From Diplolepis rosae (taxonomy: Eukaryota; Arthropoda; Insecta; Hymenoptera; Diplolepididae), in contig JAPYXD010000052.1 in NCBI GenBank assembly GCA_030998225.1, positions 62,001-126,000 of the forward strand: a DNA stretch of 64,000 nucleotides. The letters run 5' to 3'. The position numbers were made by a program, and so were the translations under genes. Of this stretch, positions 29,223 through 40,650 are shown piece by piece (position 1 is the first letter of the stretch; each line of letters starts with the position of its first letter). The notes under the pieces were generated by a model that had not been told where the DNA came from, searched no databases, and saw only the letters and a program-made list of their open reading frames with translations.

Positions 29223-30012
29223 ACCTCCATTTTTGAACCCTGGTATTTAAATCAGAGGTTTTGAGCCATATCAGCAGCTGGTGATCAGTTACGATAGTGA
29301 ATTTCCTTCCAAAACCGTAGGGTCGGAACGTACGGACAACATGTATAACTGCTAATGCCTCTTTTTCATTTAAGTGCCATACTTTAGTTCTGGTCCTCTG
29401 AGGACCCGTGAGGTATAAGCAACTGGTTGGTCACTTCCAATTTTGCCTTGTGATAGAATTCCGCCTACAGCGTATCCAGAGGCATCAGTAGTTATTAAAA
29501 TGGTTTGGACAGATCAGGAGGTTTTAATAGGGGTGCTGCTGTGCACAATAATTCCTTTAATTTTTCAAATGCTTGTTGTGCATCATCTGTCCAGTGAAAA
29601 GTCTCGTTTTTTTGCAATAGTCTGGCGATTCTTGCAAATTCCTTTATGAAACGCCTATAATAACCGGCTAATCTTAAGAATTGTCTTAGACCTTTGACGT
29701 TATTTAATTTGGGAAAATTCCTAACAGCTTTTACTTTCTTAGGGTCAGGATTGAGGCCTTTGGCACTAATTATGTGCCCGAGATACGTAACTTCATGTTT
29801 CAGCAATTCACATTTCTTCGGGTCTAATCTCCAGCTAGCCTTTCGTAGCCTATTCATGACTTTGTCAAATAGTTTTTCGTGTTCTTCTAGAGTTTTAGCG
29901 TAAATTACGATATCATCTATGTGTACAAATACATACATATACTCTGGGGCTGCGTTTCGTAGCCCGAATGGCATCCTAACAAATTCAAAATGCCCACTTG
30001 GAGTTGAGAATG
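29223..30012 (-). pseudogene. Ty3/gypsy reverse transcriptase and RNase H remnant
   Basis: The minus strand encodes the end of the RT palm (STPSGHFEFVRMPFGLRNA), an active-site block VHIDDIVIYAKT, the thumb (YLGHIISAKGL, RLAGYYRRFIKEF) and RNase H (TTDASGYAVGGILSQGK, TYEKEALAVI, FTIVTDHQLLIW). The longest open piece is 29495-29974. About a dozen residues between MPFGLRNA and the IDD motif are missing, so the RT core is damaged, and a frame change separates the thumb from RNase H near 29495. The N-terminal fingers/palm are absent upstream of 30012, where a palindromic insertion begins. It is non-autonomous and probably not expressed. Confidence 0.92.
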
Positions 30013-30100
30013 TCAGAAGTTAGTCAGTTAGTCAGAGTGTCTAGAACAGCCTATTAATGAATACAAATTCATTAATGAGGCTGATAATATAAGTAATATA

Positions 30101-30284
30101 AGTAAGATGCTCGGCATTGAATGGTATTGAAATGAAAAAATCTGGAAAGAAACGCAATCGAGAATGAAACTTTTGAATGCCTTTTAATGCCTAGGAATTA
30201 AAATGCATTCAAAAGTTTCATTCTCGATTCCGTTTCTTTCCAGATTTTGATATTTCAATACCATTCAATGCCGAGCTTCTTACT
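30101..30284. repeat. Near-perfect 184-bp palindrome (foldback element) inside gypsy RT
   Basis: AGTAAGATGCTCGGCATTG at 30101 runs to an inverted counterpart ending GCCGAGCTTCTTACT at 30284. The arms are about 80-90 bp with only a few mismatches, and the centre (CCTAGG) leaves almost no loop. The flanking 30013-30100 is also non-gypsy and carries a smaller palindrome (ATTAATGAATACAAATTCATTAAT region). No protein is encoded. It marks the point where RT coding sequence is lost. Confidence 0.88.
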
Positions 30285-31800
30285 AGGTATATTCTAAAAA
30301 GCGGAAAATTTTCAAACATAAATCAATGATTTCTACCATCAGATTTTATCAAAATAATATCAAACTATTGTTGCTATGGTTACAACAGCTTAAAAAGAAC
30401 ATCTGTAGCGACAATAGCGCCACGACTTGTTTATAGCAAACACTATAACTTGTTCCCCTTTTCTCCTATATGAGTGGACCGACTGTGGTGAGAATGCTGT
30501 TTTGGGCCCAGCATCTTGCTTTTATACGCTTTCGTGCAGTCTTCCACTCTGGATCATTTGTTGCGTGTGGGAGATGCGCGTTTGCGCTTCGTGTCCGCGC
30601 TTGCATGCTGAGTACCCAGTTTCGCCGCTTTGCAACTTTTATGTACATTTTCATAAAGACATATATTTTATTATTTATTAGAAAAAGTAGCATCTTTACC
30701 TGGATTTTTGAAGCAAAAAGCATATTGTCGAAAAAAAGTGCTGCTGACTGTCCATGTATTGCTCATAGTATTGTATTAAATATGAGGTTTGTCGAGGTGA
30801 GAAACATGGTGAACTGTAATCCATATTTGAAGGGCGAATATCATGAATAGAACTCCGAAGAAAAAAATATAAAATATGACGACCGTAACTGCAAAAAATT
30901 AAATATGAATGAAATGTTAAATTTCTTACTAATGCTCTAATATTCTAATGCTTTTTTGTCGGAAGCTTAATTTCCCAAAACATCCTCTACAAGAATCTTT
31001 TATTCCGAATTCAGAAGAACTTTTGATCTAGTCAAGCAGCACCTCAGACAGACCAGAATCAATGTTTGCACTAGGAGCACAAACAATATTTTCTGCGTAA
31101 AAGTTATAGTTTTCACATTCAACCATTGCTCAATGTATTAGAACTACAACCTTCTCGACAGAATTAGCTAGTTTCAGACAGATTTTTCTACTTCATTCGA
31201 CTCCACCTTACAGTCCTAACGTCAAAATCATGAATCAGGTGTTCAAACCTCTTTTCTGAGGAAGTTAGATTTGCAATAAAATTTTAGGTTCAGTAAACTG
31301 AAGTTATATTGACATACTCTAACGCTTAGGAAATTAACATCATCTTTCTCTATAAGTTCCTGCATCCACGTAAATTTTGTAACTATTTATCCTCTGTTTA
31401 GAAAACCCGCGGATAGAACAGTAAAAGTGGGAGATCTAATTGACAAAAACACATCACCTGAAAGAACCCACGCCATAACCGTACTAAATGCGCAAACAAC
31501 AATTTCATGAGGAAAATTTTTGTTTCTGATGTCTAGAAAAGAACAAAAAGTTTTTACGTACACATAATCTGGGCTAACCGTAACTCACAGTTACATGCAA
31601 GCTTGAACCCTATATTTTTATTTGTTCCAACAATTTTTTTATCTGAACAACTTTTCAACCAATATTTTAGAATTTAGCTTTTCTGACTTTTGGCACTTGT
31701 TGCCTTTGATTCCGATTTTCTTTGCAGTTAAAAACAAACGAATGAACATCACTTCTTTACTACTTCAATCTATAAATGTAGAAAATACGAAAACTTTCTG
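30285..31800. other. Unassigned AT-rich sequence
   Basis: No motif-bearing gene is visible. Short overlapping open frames around 30430-30850 on both strands have no recognisable domain and overlap each other antisense. No repeat structure was noted apart from AT-rich tracts. Confidence 0.5.
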
Positions 31801-32035
31801 AAAGGAAGAAGAAGAAGAAGAAGAAGAAGAAGAAGAAGAAGAAGAAGAAGAAGAAGAAGAAGAAGAAGAAGAAGAAGAAGAAGAAGATTGTGCTCCATTG
31901 CATGGTTATAGGCGCGCGCGCAGTTCAATTTTTACATTTCATTTCTCTGTAGCGCAATATACTACATTGAGATACTGTTAACTGTAGCGGAAAAACGAGT
32001 TTGCGCGCCGGTTGCACATAAAAAAGTATTTAAAC
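31801..32035 (-). repeat. Partial copy of the ~0.5-kb interspersed repeat, with a GAA microsatellite
   Basis: On the minus strand this matches the left part of the repeats at 40651, 41379 and 43372: GGCGCGCAAACTCGTTTTT, CGCTACAGTTAACAG, then GCGCTACAGAG, GAACTGCGC and GAGCACAATCTTC. The TTC run that is short in the other copies (a few units) has expanded to about 27 GAA/TTC triplets (31806-31887). The right-hand half of the repeat is missing. Confidence 0.82.
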
Positions 32036-32378
32036 AATTTTTTCGCAACAATCTCTGTGAAGAAGTCAAAACGCTAATTTTCTTAATTTTGAAATTTTTT
32101 CGTTAGAACTATTGTTTTCAAGTTAAACAGGCTTGAAAGTGCGCTTGCTATGTCGAAAATATCAATTCTTAGAAAACTTGAAAAATCGTATACTTGTAAA
32201 AAAATTTTTTTTGGCCAATCAAAAAAATACGTGTCTATTTATTGTCGATAAAGAACCGAAAAAAATTATCTCGTTCAAATCTGCGACATCGACTGTCAAT
32301 CTAATATGGAATGACCCATAGACATTTACCAAATGCCAAGAGAATAATGTGTTTTACTTCCTCATAATTCATAATCGA

Positions 32379-32843
32379 CTTATTATGGGGTTATATACCT
32401 TTTTCTCTAGGGAAATATAGGGTCTTTATTTATTTTTTTAAATCATGTTACCATAGTTTCATTCAAATGCCGTAAAAATTTTCAAAAAGTACATCTCGTA
32501 TTGTGTTTTTGTATAAAATTTCTTCGTTCATGAAGTAGCTACTGTAAGTACAAACAACCCCTCCAAATTTCAAATTGATCGATGTAGTGTTTAGCGAGAT
32601 ATCGTGCTCACCGCGATGACATTTCTTCAAAAATACGATCCCGAGACAATCGCGTTTAAAGTTTTAAATGGACATTAGGTAGTTCCAGAAACTGCGCGCT
32701 ATAAAGGACCGTATCTTAGCCTCTAGTGCCCTGATCTCGGTGAAATTTTGCAAAAACATTGTTAAAAGTATGTACTTTAAAAATAAGCAATACAAATTTT
32801 TTTGATTTTTTGAGCCAGAAAAAGGTATATAACCCCTTAATAG
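32379..32843. mobile_element. ~460-bp TIR element (MITE)
   Basis: TTATGGGGTTATATACCTTT at 32384 is mirrored by AAAGGTATATAACCCCTTAAT near 32822-32842, giving terminal inverted repeats of about 25 bp in an AT-rich non-coding body. A diverged relative of its right half lies at about 37260-37435. Open frames inside it are incidental. Confidence 0.8.
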
Positions 32844-33059
32844 AAAAAATGATACAAAAAATATAAAATAAAGTATGGAGAACAATTGTTCTGTAAAAAT
32901 AATAAAATTTTACTCAAATATAATTGTTCAATGCAATAAAACACAAATAATTTCTCTGGCTTTTGATTTTCTCTAGGAATAAGATTAAGGTTTTTTTTAG
33001 AGCATTCAGGTGGAAAAGTAGAATCATAATTTTTCGTCTCCAAAAATTTGCCCTGTTTC

Positions 33060-34880
33060 TAAAATTAATCCGCTAGTTTTTAGTCGTTTCGCTCAAAGTT
33101 TGAGATTCTCTAGGTTGGAGTTTTTTGTCCAGATCCTTCTCAGTTTTTCCTAATACGGTTTTACTGTTTTCTATTTTGCTATTCAAATCAATTTTTCCAC
33201 CGAATTTCGATTTTAATTCCTTATTATTATTATTATTATTATTATTATTTTTTATGCCTTTCATTTCTGACTTTATCCGACTATTTACGCTGTTTTGAAT
33301 TTTACTATTACGATTCATTTCATTTTCACTTATTTCGTTATTATCCTCATTACTCGTTTTTGCCCCCTTTATACTGTTCTTTAAAGGGTTTTCTGTGATT
33401 GGTTTGGGTAGGGAATTAGGCATTGCCTCCATGTGATAGCGAATTAGTAGGCTACCTGGCAGCCACTAAGTTCCGTATCGTAATATAGAGCCATTTTTAG
33501 GCTTTTAATCTTGTCTGTCCACAAAATGTTCGTAGATTTTAATTTAGGGACTAGTGGAAACGACACATGCTTTACGTCCTTACCAATAAGTCATCTTCAA
33601 ATCTTATCATTAAATGAAACCTTGTTTCATTTAATTCCTCAGTAATCCGACTTTAAATATTCTAGCGTTCTGGTCATAGGTTTTATTACTGTCTTTCCTA
33701 TCCCTCGCCTTTTCAGTTTCCCCGGTTGCGATTTAAATATGAGCTTTCCCTTTTGAAATGCCCCGGCTTTTAGCAGTTATAGAAGTTCAACAATCTGCAA
33801 TTTTCATTCATGTTCGCATTATTACTCGCGATTTGGTTTTGGAAATTTTGTTGCCTACTTTCTCAAGTTTTCTTGATATTCTGCTGGAATTTTTATAGTA
33901 GGCTGCGTTAAACCTGATACCGTGCCTATCGTTAACTGATTCGTTTTTGGGAAATTCACCTTGGGAAAATATTGGTTGGGGAGTGTTTTGGAATGCAGGA
34001 CAGAGGTTGGGTTTCTGTAGAGAAGGTGTTTGATATTGTGGGATAATATATCGTTGTTATACCCGCGAAGCTGTAGGTATATTTTGTTGTCTCCCATTCT
34101 CAATATTTTGGTTCTTGTTTCCATATTGATAGTCAGTTTTGTAGTATTTCATCCTGTTTTCGTTATTTTCTATCACAGATTTCGTTATTTGTAAAACTTT
34201 TCCCCTAATTTTGAACCTTGCTGTCTCGGTCTCCCATTCTTTACTCAGATCTTCGAGTTCTTTAAACGTTTCGTCTTTGGTTGCAAAACTTTATTTTTTG
34301 TTTCATTTCTTTCGAAAAATTTTCGTCTATGTATGCATTTGTGAACTCCTTGGGGAAATCCAAGAACGTCTCCCACGTCTTTAGCGTCCTCCATCAATAA
34401 AAAATTTACATTTTCTAATATATCCCTATTATTAATCTGGTATCCCCTTTTAAATCTTTAATGGTCATCCAAAAAATGATCATTGTGTGTTTGTTGTCAC
34501 TTAAGTCTAAATCGTCTTCTATTTCTTGATTGTATTAAAGGCTTAAATGTTTTATTTAGTTTTTTTGTTTTCGTATTTTTGTTCTAATTCTTTAATACGT
34601 TGAATGCCACGCCAATTTTACAGGGATTTTCATTTGTTATTTTAAATCTGTTCTGTAGGGTTTCTAGATTTATCCGAATAAAGCCTCTGCCACTTCCTGC
34701 AGAGTGGTTTATTATTTTATAAATGGTTCCCGTATTGCTCCGATTTACCGGCAGTCTTACCGTTCCGTTGGTAAGATTTACTTTGGGGTTTGGAAGCCTC
34801 CTTGCTTCCTCGAAATTCGAATTTTCTTAAATCGATTCTATTTCTTGGACACGTTCTGCTAACCTATCATTTTCCATTTT
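33060..34880 (-). pseudogene. Decayed gag-like region of the minus-strand gypsy element
   Basis: Reading minus from about 34880, open pieces occur in shifting frames: an N-terminal piece with MENDRLAERVQEIESI and LPVNRSNTGTIYKIINHSAG, a middle piece (33855-34124) with MGDNKIYLQLRGYNND, and a C-terminal low-complexity piece (33073-33432) rich in Asn, Lys and Glu with an (AAT)n-encoded poly-Asn run. Position upstream of pol on the same strand and the basic/hydrophilic composition suit gag or the gag-protease junction of the same element, but I see no zinc knuckle or protease motif. The RT fingers that should follow are replaced by 30.0-33.0 kb insertions. Confidence 0.5.
33222..33250. repeat. 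(ATT)n microsatellite
   Basis: About ten ATT triplets. On the minus strand they encode a poly-Asn run inside the gag-like remnant. Confidence 0.9.
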
Positions 34881-35040
34881 ATATTCAATTCGGCATGATC
34901 TAAGTAGCATAAATTAGAATAATTTTTTTTTATTTAAATTAACTTTATTTTCCTACTTATGGTTGCTATTTTCCCCTTCGTAACGTGTGTAGTTGTTTGG
35001 AGTTAGCAAGTAACACGTCACTCCATTACAACCTGTAGGT

Positions 35041-36342
35041 TGTGACGTGGTAAAATTTACCCGTCACATTAAAAGAATTTGATTTTGTTAAACTCACTGG
35101 CTTGACAGGTGGAGTCATGTCCCTGGGGAAAAAGTCGTATCGGCGAGAGACCGCACTTCGTTGCCACCCGAGAGCACTCGAAAACACTTATCACATCACT
35201 ACCTGCACTTACGCTTCCTGTCCCGTCTGTTCTATACACGATACGAGGACGGCAGCACCAGAGGACAGCAGCGTTGGAGATGAGGCACAACCGGCTATCA
35301 AGTTGATGTAAACACCGGCCGCCATGTCGACTTTTGAGCCACGATGTATCGATGCTTCAATCATCACCGCCATCGATCATTGGAGAGCGACGCACAAGAC
35401 GACCAGATGCCACCACGTGACCCGGAAGACGTACCCTGGGGCGCATAGACCCCGGGACTTGATATTTAGTATTCTTGACATTTGTGATACAAAATTTATG
35501 TCGTATGACGTGAATGGACACTAATTACAATAGTGCCAATGTACTACACGCGTTGTTCGACGTAATAGAGAGAAACGCGTGCTTAGAGAAATTATTTGCC
35601 GAGGGCAACTACTGTACTAGGCACGGGTTGCCTAGTCGTCTTCTAGATGTATGACATGTGACCTACTTCCGGGTCCGCGATTGGGTCACGCGTTCAATTC
35701 GTGGGGCAGGTCGGGAATTTTACCGGCGTCGCGTCTTCTTTCTTCCTTCTCGTCCTGCGACTGTTTGCGACAGCTGTTTCTCCGCTGTGTCTTCCGAAGG
35801 AAATTTTGAGTATTTTTTTCTGCCCCAACGGAATGGAAGTAGAGTTCGTGTTGATTCGGAACTCGACGATATAATTCAGGTAGCGTAAGCTTGGTTTTAT
35901 TTAACTTTTCCTTGGCAAGTGGTTCAGGATTCTGAATTAGCTGACATTATTGACTAACGCCTTGTGGCGTCTGTCACCCAAGCCGAGACCACTTCGCCTC
36001 TCTCTTTCTTATATTCGCGAGTGCTCTCTTATATTTTTGTCTTTTTTTTGTAATTAACTTCATTCTTTCTCGCGATGGTAAAAGTTTAACTATTAAATTG
36101 AACAATTAATAAATTCTCGTTCTCTCTGGTGGTGACGCGCGATAGTAAATTGAATTCGCCATATTGTCGCGTGGCTCGGGAAAATTCCGAGGTTTATGTC
36201 ATTATATTTATCAATTTCGATACGAATACTTTGGCTTTCATTAATATACATTTTAGTTGGTATAGAGTCTTTAGTTATTTAAATAAACTTGTTAAGCCAA
36301 TTTATTTTAATAATTAAATTCTGGTGTCTCATTTATTCTACC
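35041..36342. repeat. Probable LTR-derived non-coding stretch
   Basis: It begins with a 28-bp near-palindrome (TGTGACG...CGTCACA, 35041-35068) of the kind found at gypsy LTR edges. It ends near 36342 with AATAAATTCTCG- and AATAAACTTG-type polyadenylation-like signals followed by TTTATTCTACCCGTCA, an inverted counterpart of the opening TGACGGG. GC content is higher than in the neighbourhood around 35100-35450 and 35690-35790. No direct partner LTR was found in the window and the exact edges are uncertain. Small open frames here have no recognisable domain. Confidence 0.35.
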
Positions 36343-36350
36343 CGTCAAGC

Positions 36351-36580
36351 TTATGTGACTATTGTGACCTCGCCTTGCTTTTGGTGTTGTTGATTTGGAG
36401 TCTCACCATTATTGGAATAAAATTTTGTCACTGAGTGAAGTGGCTGGGGCTCACCAAATCGCAAAGTAAATTTTTTTATTTGCAGGAAAGATTCGAACAA
36501 AGCGAAAATTAGTTGGGTTAGCCAGTAATAAGAGTTGCTAGGTTCCGGGTAAAACCTGCATCTCAAGGTGTGACAATTTT
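36351..36580 (-). pseudogene. 5' end of a gypsy gag (leader fragment), minus strand
   Basis: An open frame starting MRCRFYPEPSNSYYWLTQLI ends after about 71 codons. The same leader (GAGATGCAGGTTTTACCCG) recurs on the plus strand at 61529, immediately before the gag remnant there. The two loci therefore hold the start of the same gypsy family in opposite orientations. Here the coding part ends directly against the LTR-like stretch, as in an internally deleted element. Confidence 0.55.
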
Positions 36581-36820
36581 ATGTAACTGTACTCAGAACT
36601 TTTCTAAGTCTACTGTACTTATGGAATGTAATCTTCGTAAATCTGAAATCATATGTTAATTCCAAATGACTACGAATTCCTTATATGTTTATGTGTTCGT
36701 TATAGTATTATTTTCGCCGAGGGACTTTATGAGATACCGGTCGACCTTGTACCCGTTGGCTGGCGAACGCGTGCTGCTTGACCACGCGTTTCTGCCTTTG
36801 GAAATTAATTTTATTTACCC

Positions 36821-36885
36821 TGTCAAGTCCCGCGACGTATTCAAAAGTATTTAATACACACAGGCTGGGTAAAGTAAAAATCTGT
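36821..36885 (+). repeat. LTR-edge fragment (TGTCAAGTCCCGCGACG family)
   Basis: TGTCAAGTCCCGCGACGTAT starts at 36821. A close match, TGCCACGTCCCGCGACGTAT, begins at 55497, and related edges are at 42516 (TGTCACGTCC) and 62839 (TGTCGCGGGACGCGACA). The shared start suggests left LTR termini of related gypsy elements. The rest of the LTR is not traceable here. Confidence 0.45.
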
Positions 36886-37259
36886 GAAAAAACCAGTAAA
36901 GGGGAATCAGGAGTAGATAGAAGTAAAGGGGCCCTTCTCTTCTAGGAAAATATGACTACGTCACGATTAATGCTGACCATCAATTTGTATAGAAAAATAT
37001 AAAAGAGGCTCTCTAAAAGAGCGAAATAATCCGAGGTCAAAGGAATAATACATATTCTAATGAAAAAATGTAGTGGTCGATTATAAAAAAATATATTAAA
37101 AAATTGCAGAAGTTATAGCTCCTTCCCTCAAACGCTTTTTTTCGCAGTCTGGCGGTAAACACGATATGATGCCAACAACTCAGCTGCAACAAAAAAGGCA
37201 ACGAATTTACAAAGGCACTTTTTGAAAAACACCATCCTGAGATATTCACGTTTGAAGTT

Positions 37260-37435
37260 TTGAGTATGCTTAATTTCTTAATAATATCGCGCTATGAATG
37301 AGGTTGTTACTCGGGATCTACTGCTCGGATCTACTTAAAATTTTGAACATAAACTTTCGAAAGTATGTTCATTAAAAATAAGTCATCAAATTTGTTTCGA
37401 TTTTTTGACTCACCACAACGAATATAACCACTTAA
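37260..37435. repeat. Diverged relative of the 32.4-kb TIR element
   Basis: Shared blocks in the same order include CGCGCTATAA/CGCGCTATGA, ATCTCGGTGAAATTTTG-like sequence, TTAAAAATAAG, GATTTTTTGA and ATATAACC.CTTAA. Only the right half is recognisable. Confidence 0.6.
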
Positions 37436-37621
37436 GACAAAAAATGTGTTTTTAAATCTTTTCAGTAGTCATAAAAACTGTATTTAACATTAATAGTACA
37501 ACCTTATAGTAATTCAATACTGGTTTGATTAACATTACTAATAACTTGTTATATAAGACTAATACTTCGCACTCCTTTCGCTCAACTGGGTCCGCCAGGG
37601 AAGAACGCAAAATACAAAAAA

Positions 37622-38093
37622 TCAGTAGTTGGGTTGGGTTTTTGGTAGAAAAAGAGGGTGGGTTGATAGGTTTTTGGTAACGCATAGAGGAAAGAAGCAA
37701 TGTAAAACCATAGGAGATTCACTAATTTCCTGAGAAAAGCTGTTTTTAGTTTTAGTCGACAGCGCGAGATTAATAAATGCCGATATTGGCGGTGTTTTTT
37801 TTATTGTAGATATAAAAATTAAAACTGCAATAAAGAAATCACCCACTTAAAGCCACACAAGCAAGCGTTCTTGCCTTGCAAGTTGCAAGGTTTGAAAAGA
37901 TCTTTAGTCAACTCCAGCTATCATTATATTCCGCCATTATATTGGCACATTTATTAATCTCACGCTGTCGCCTAAAATAATGCTTTCGTCCGGAAATTAG
38001 TGATCCTCCCCATGGCGACACAGCTTCTTTCCTCTTTGTGTTACCAAAAACCTATCAACCCACCCTCTTTTTCTACCAAAAACCCAATTTCAA
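37622..38093. repeat. Long inverted repeat (~470-bp hairpin element)
   Basis: GGTTTTTGGTAGAAAAAGAG near 37637 is mirrored by CTCTTTTTCTACCAAAAACC near 38066. The mirror continues inward through GGTTGATAGGTTTTTGGTAA, ACTAATTTCC and GACAGCG.GAGATTAATAAATG to about 37800 and 37940, so each arm is roughly 150-180 bp around a ~130-bp centre. No coding sequence. Probably a foldback or TIR element. Confidence 0.85.
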
Positions 38094-38392
38094 ATCCTAG
38101 TGAGCAGTACTATCTTTCCACAGATTCTCACAATTTTTCACAGTTTTTAGTTTCAAATCCCATAACCCTTAAAAGTGACAGACTAAAAAAATTGTATCTT
38201 CAACTGACATGTTTCATAGTTTTCTCGAAATTCTTTTTCGATTTTCAATTGGTGATCTATTAATGAACCTGAAAAATAAAAAAAATGGTTCTAATATATT
38301 AACTTTTACGAACAAATCTTCTGCTACGAAACATTGTACAATATACACAGTGTAACATTTTATCAAATTTGAAGCAACAATTAAAACCTTAC

Positions 38393-38693
38393 AAACTCTT
38401 TCCTTTCTCTGCTGGGCCCTGAGATCATCGCCAAACTTCCCAATGTACAAGGGAATGCATGTTTTATAATGCTGTACGTTGATTACGTTCATTGGTGGTT
38501 GTAGAAGCTTTGTAGCGCAGTACTCAAAGGCACCTGCAATATATTTCCCAGTTATTGAACTTGTCTTCAAAATATCTACCCCAAAGGCTGAACAGGGTGC
38601 ATTACGTGCAAAAAGCGATGATATGTTCCCCGACTTTATGACAAGGCCATCCCACTTCACAACATCAATCCAAATATCGCTACCAAGATGGAT
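38393..38693 (-). CDS. Exon encoding a BEN-like domain (partial gene)
   Basis: The minus strand has a 301-bp open block bounded by good splice signals: acceptor TTTTTATGTTTCAG before ATCCATCTTGG, and donor GTAAGG after AGAGTTT. Its translation starts IHLGSDIWIDVVKWDGLVI and continues SSLFARNAPCSAFGVDILKT, SSITGK and IGKFGDDLRAQQRKERV. The order of His-Leu-Gly, Trp, a small-residue helix, an FG..-L..SS.TGK block and a basic C-terminal helix resembles BEN domains, which are DNA- or protein-binding modules of transcriptional regulators such as Insensitive and the BEND proteins. It is the best host-gene candidate in the window, though a domesticated or decayed copy cannot be excluded. Confidence 0.5.
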
Positions 38694-38808
38694 CTGAAAC
38701 ATAAAAATATTTTGAATCGAAATTTAACAAAAATTATTTTACACATAAAGATTCAAAATTTGGATGATGAATACACAGTTCGTTCAACTTGGGATAATCA
38801 TTTCTTGA

Positions 38809-38891
38809 ACCTTTGAAATTATTGCCGTGTTGTTATTTTTATTTATAGCTCCAACTGGTCTTTTTAAAATAAGCTGAACATACATCATCTG
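38809..38891 (-). CDS. Exon-like block upstream of the BEN-like exon
   Basis: The minus strand shows acceptor TTTTTTCAG followed by an open stretch starting MMYVQLILKRPVGAINK and a possible GT donor (GTTCAAG) after TTTCAAAG. Its order on the same strand next to the BEN-like exon suggests one gene, but the donor is weak and the phase connection was not proved. Confidence 0.3.
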
Positions 38892-39048
38892 AAAAAAATT
38901 GCATATGATTTTAGTTTGAATTGTATTGTTGTTAAACTTTTATATATTTCTTGAAAATTGATTTGAAATAAGGATAAAAAATTTAATATATAACTTGCAA
39001 TAAAATAAAAATTTGCTTTCTAATGGACCGTCGCACTTCAATTCATAC

Positions 39049-39191
39049 CTTCTCTTCGAATAAGTTTGTTTCTAGTAGAACTGGGCTACCCAAAACATCG
39101 GATGGATTCCTTTTTGATGGTGAACTGTTCATTCCTTCGGATGATATCCTTTTTATTTGCGAATGGTGATACAGTTTCTTGATTTCTATCA
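39049..39191 (-). CDS. Exon-like block (possible part of the BEN-like gene)
   Basis: Minus-strand block between acceptor CCTTCAG and donor AAG|GTATGA. One frame reads IEIKKLYHHSQIKRISSEG and ends near LLETNLFEEK; another long open frame (SGYVTFSDRNQETVSPF) ends inside the block. Phase with the next block upstream gives a stop if joined directly, so a missing exon, another acceptor or decay is needed. Confidence 0.3.
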
Positions 39192-39375
39192 CTGAAGGTT
39201 ACGTAGCCAGAATCTTAAAGGAAGACAGTATTTTTACTTAAGAAAAGTCATGACATTATTTTTTAAAAATGAATAAATCGAAGTATCGTCTTGATAAAAG
39301 CTACTCATACGAAAATTTCGTACTTAGTAAAGCTCAAGTGTTATTCAAGTAAGATAATTGTAATATATAACTCAC

Positions 39376-39515
39376 CGGGTCATTCTTTGCAGTTTTCTGT
39401 GTCCTCGATAATTTTGCAGCTAATATTTTATCGTATTTCGTGGGTTTTGATGTACTCGTTGATGATTGCGATTTATTTTCTTCCGTTTTCGAAGCCGAAG
39501 ATATGAATCTATTCG
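39376..39515 (-). CDS. Exon-like block with a strong donor (possible BEN-like gene upstream exon)
   Basis: The minus strand is open and Ser/Lys/Thr-rich (SSASKTEENKSQSSTSTSKP, then KYDKILAAKLSRTQKTAKNDP) and ends in donor CCG|GTGAGT. A hydrophilic linker before a BEN domain is common in that family. No in-frame ATG was found, so the gene's start is unknown. Confidence 0.35.
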
Positions 39516-39786
39516 GAAGGACTTGTATATATTTTGTTAAATAGATTGAATGTTATGAATTAAATATGTAATTTTTGAAAATAATATACTATTATTTTGC
39601 AATTATTAATGTTCGTTACATGTGCAGTTTAAAATTTTCGCATTTTCAACTGCATGCGAATAGCAACCAATCAGATGCCGAGCGATCTGCATGCGCAGTT
39701 GAGTAAGAGGCACGAATTGGGAGCACAACGAACATCATAAATTATAAACAGTTAACGGTATCTGAATCTTTAAAAAAGATTGAAAA

Positions 39787-39872
39787 TGATGCCAAAGTCG
39801 CTGAAGTTTTGTTAGTGCAATTTTTTTTTTTTTAAATTGATGCCGAATCGCTGAAGTTTTGTTAGTGCAATT
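39787..39872. repeat. Short tandem duplication
   Basis: GTCGCTGAAGTTTTGTTAGTGCAATTTT near 39797 recurs almost exactly about 52 bp downstream (39847), separated by a poly-T tract. No gene overlaps it. Confidence 0.8.
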
Positions 39873-40650
39873 TTATCAAAAACAAATTTTATTTAAAAAA
39901 TACTTAAAAATCATTACGTTTAGAATAAGGTACTAGCTTTTTTATTTGACAAATCATTATATTGTACTTTTGTGTACATGGGTAAGGCTTTCCCAAGTGG
40001 GCCTCGATTTTGCGAAAGTTCGTATTTTTCGTTGATATTTAGCTTAAACCGAGTTTCAAGCGTACAAAGCACTTCCTGTTAATTTTATTGTAAAATTCCC
40101 GATTGTTTATTTTTTATAAACAATCAATGTCTTTTGTAGTGTTTTGGGATATAATTTTTTTCTCAGCAAGTAAGTACCCGATATAAATAATTTTTCAATT
40201 GCAGGCCAATAAGACATGACACCACAAAACAGTATTTTTTCCATTACTAAAATCTCGATTTTAATGTTTATTAAAACAATTGTTCATAAACAAATAAAAA
40301 TAAAATCTATTTCTGCGCCTCTAGGATCTACATTAACGACAACAACTTATTCAACAAACATTTGTGCATTTATTCTTGAAAAAAAAACGTGTAGATCGAA
40401 TTGGTTCAGTCACAACATAACATTTTTGTGTGCGCACAGGCAACGTATATCGTATAAGTTCCGCACTTTAACGCGCTTTTTATTCTTAGGCCGTCCATAT
40501 TGTTCTTTGAATGAAAGAATAATGCTACGTGGGCGAGTGATTTTATTTTATTTCTTGATAAATGTATAGGAACTTGATTATATTATATTGTTAAATTATA
40601 TTATAATATTAGCATCATACAGATCTTTAGTTATTAAATATTTGTATGTG

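Noticed and set aside
30427..30850. Overlapping frames of 84, 85 and 126 codons
   Set aside because: They overlap on opposite strands, have no domain and no conserved signal, and lie in repeat debris.
40216..40569. 117-codon plus-strand frame
   Set aside because: Low-complexity composition with no recognisable domain, start context or neighbour to support it.
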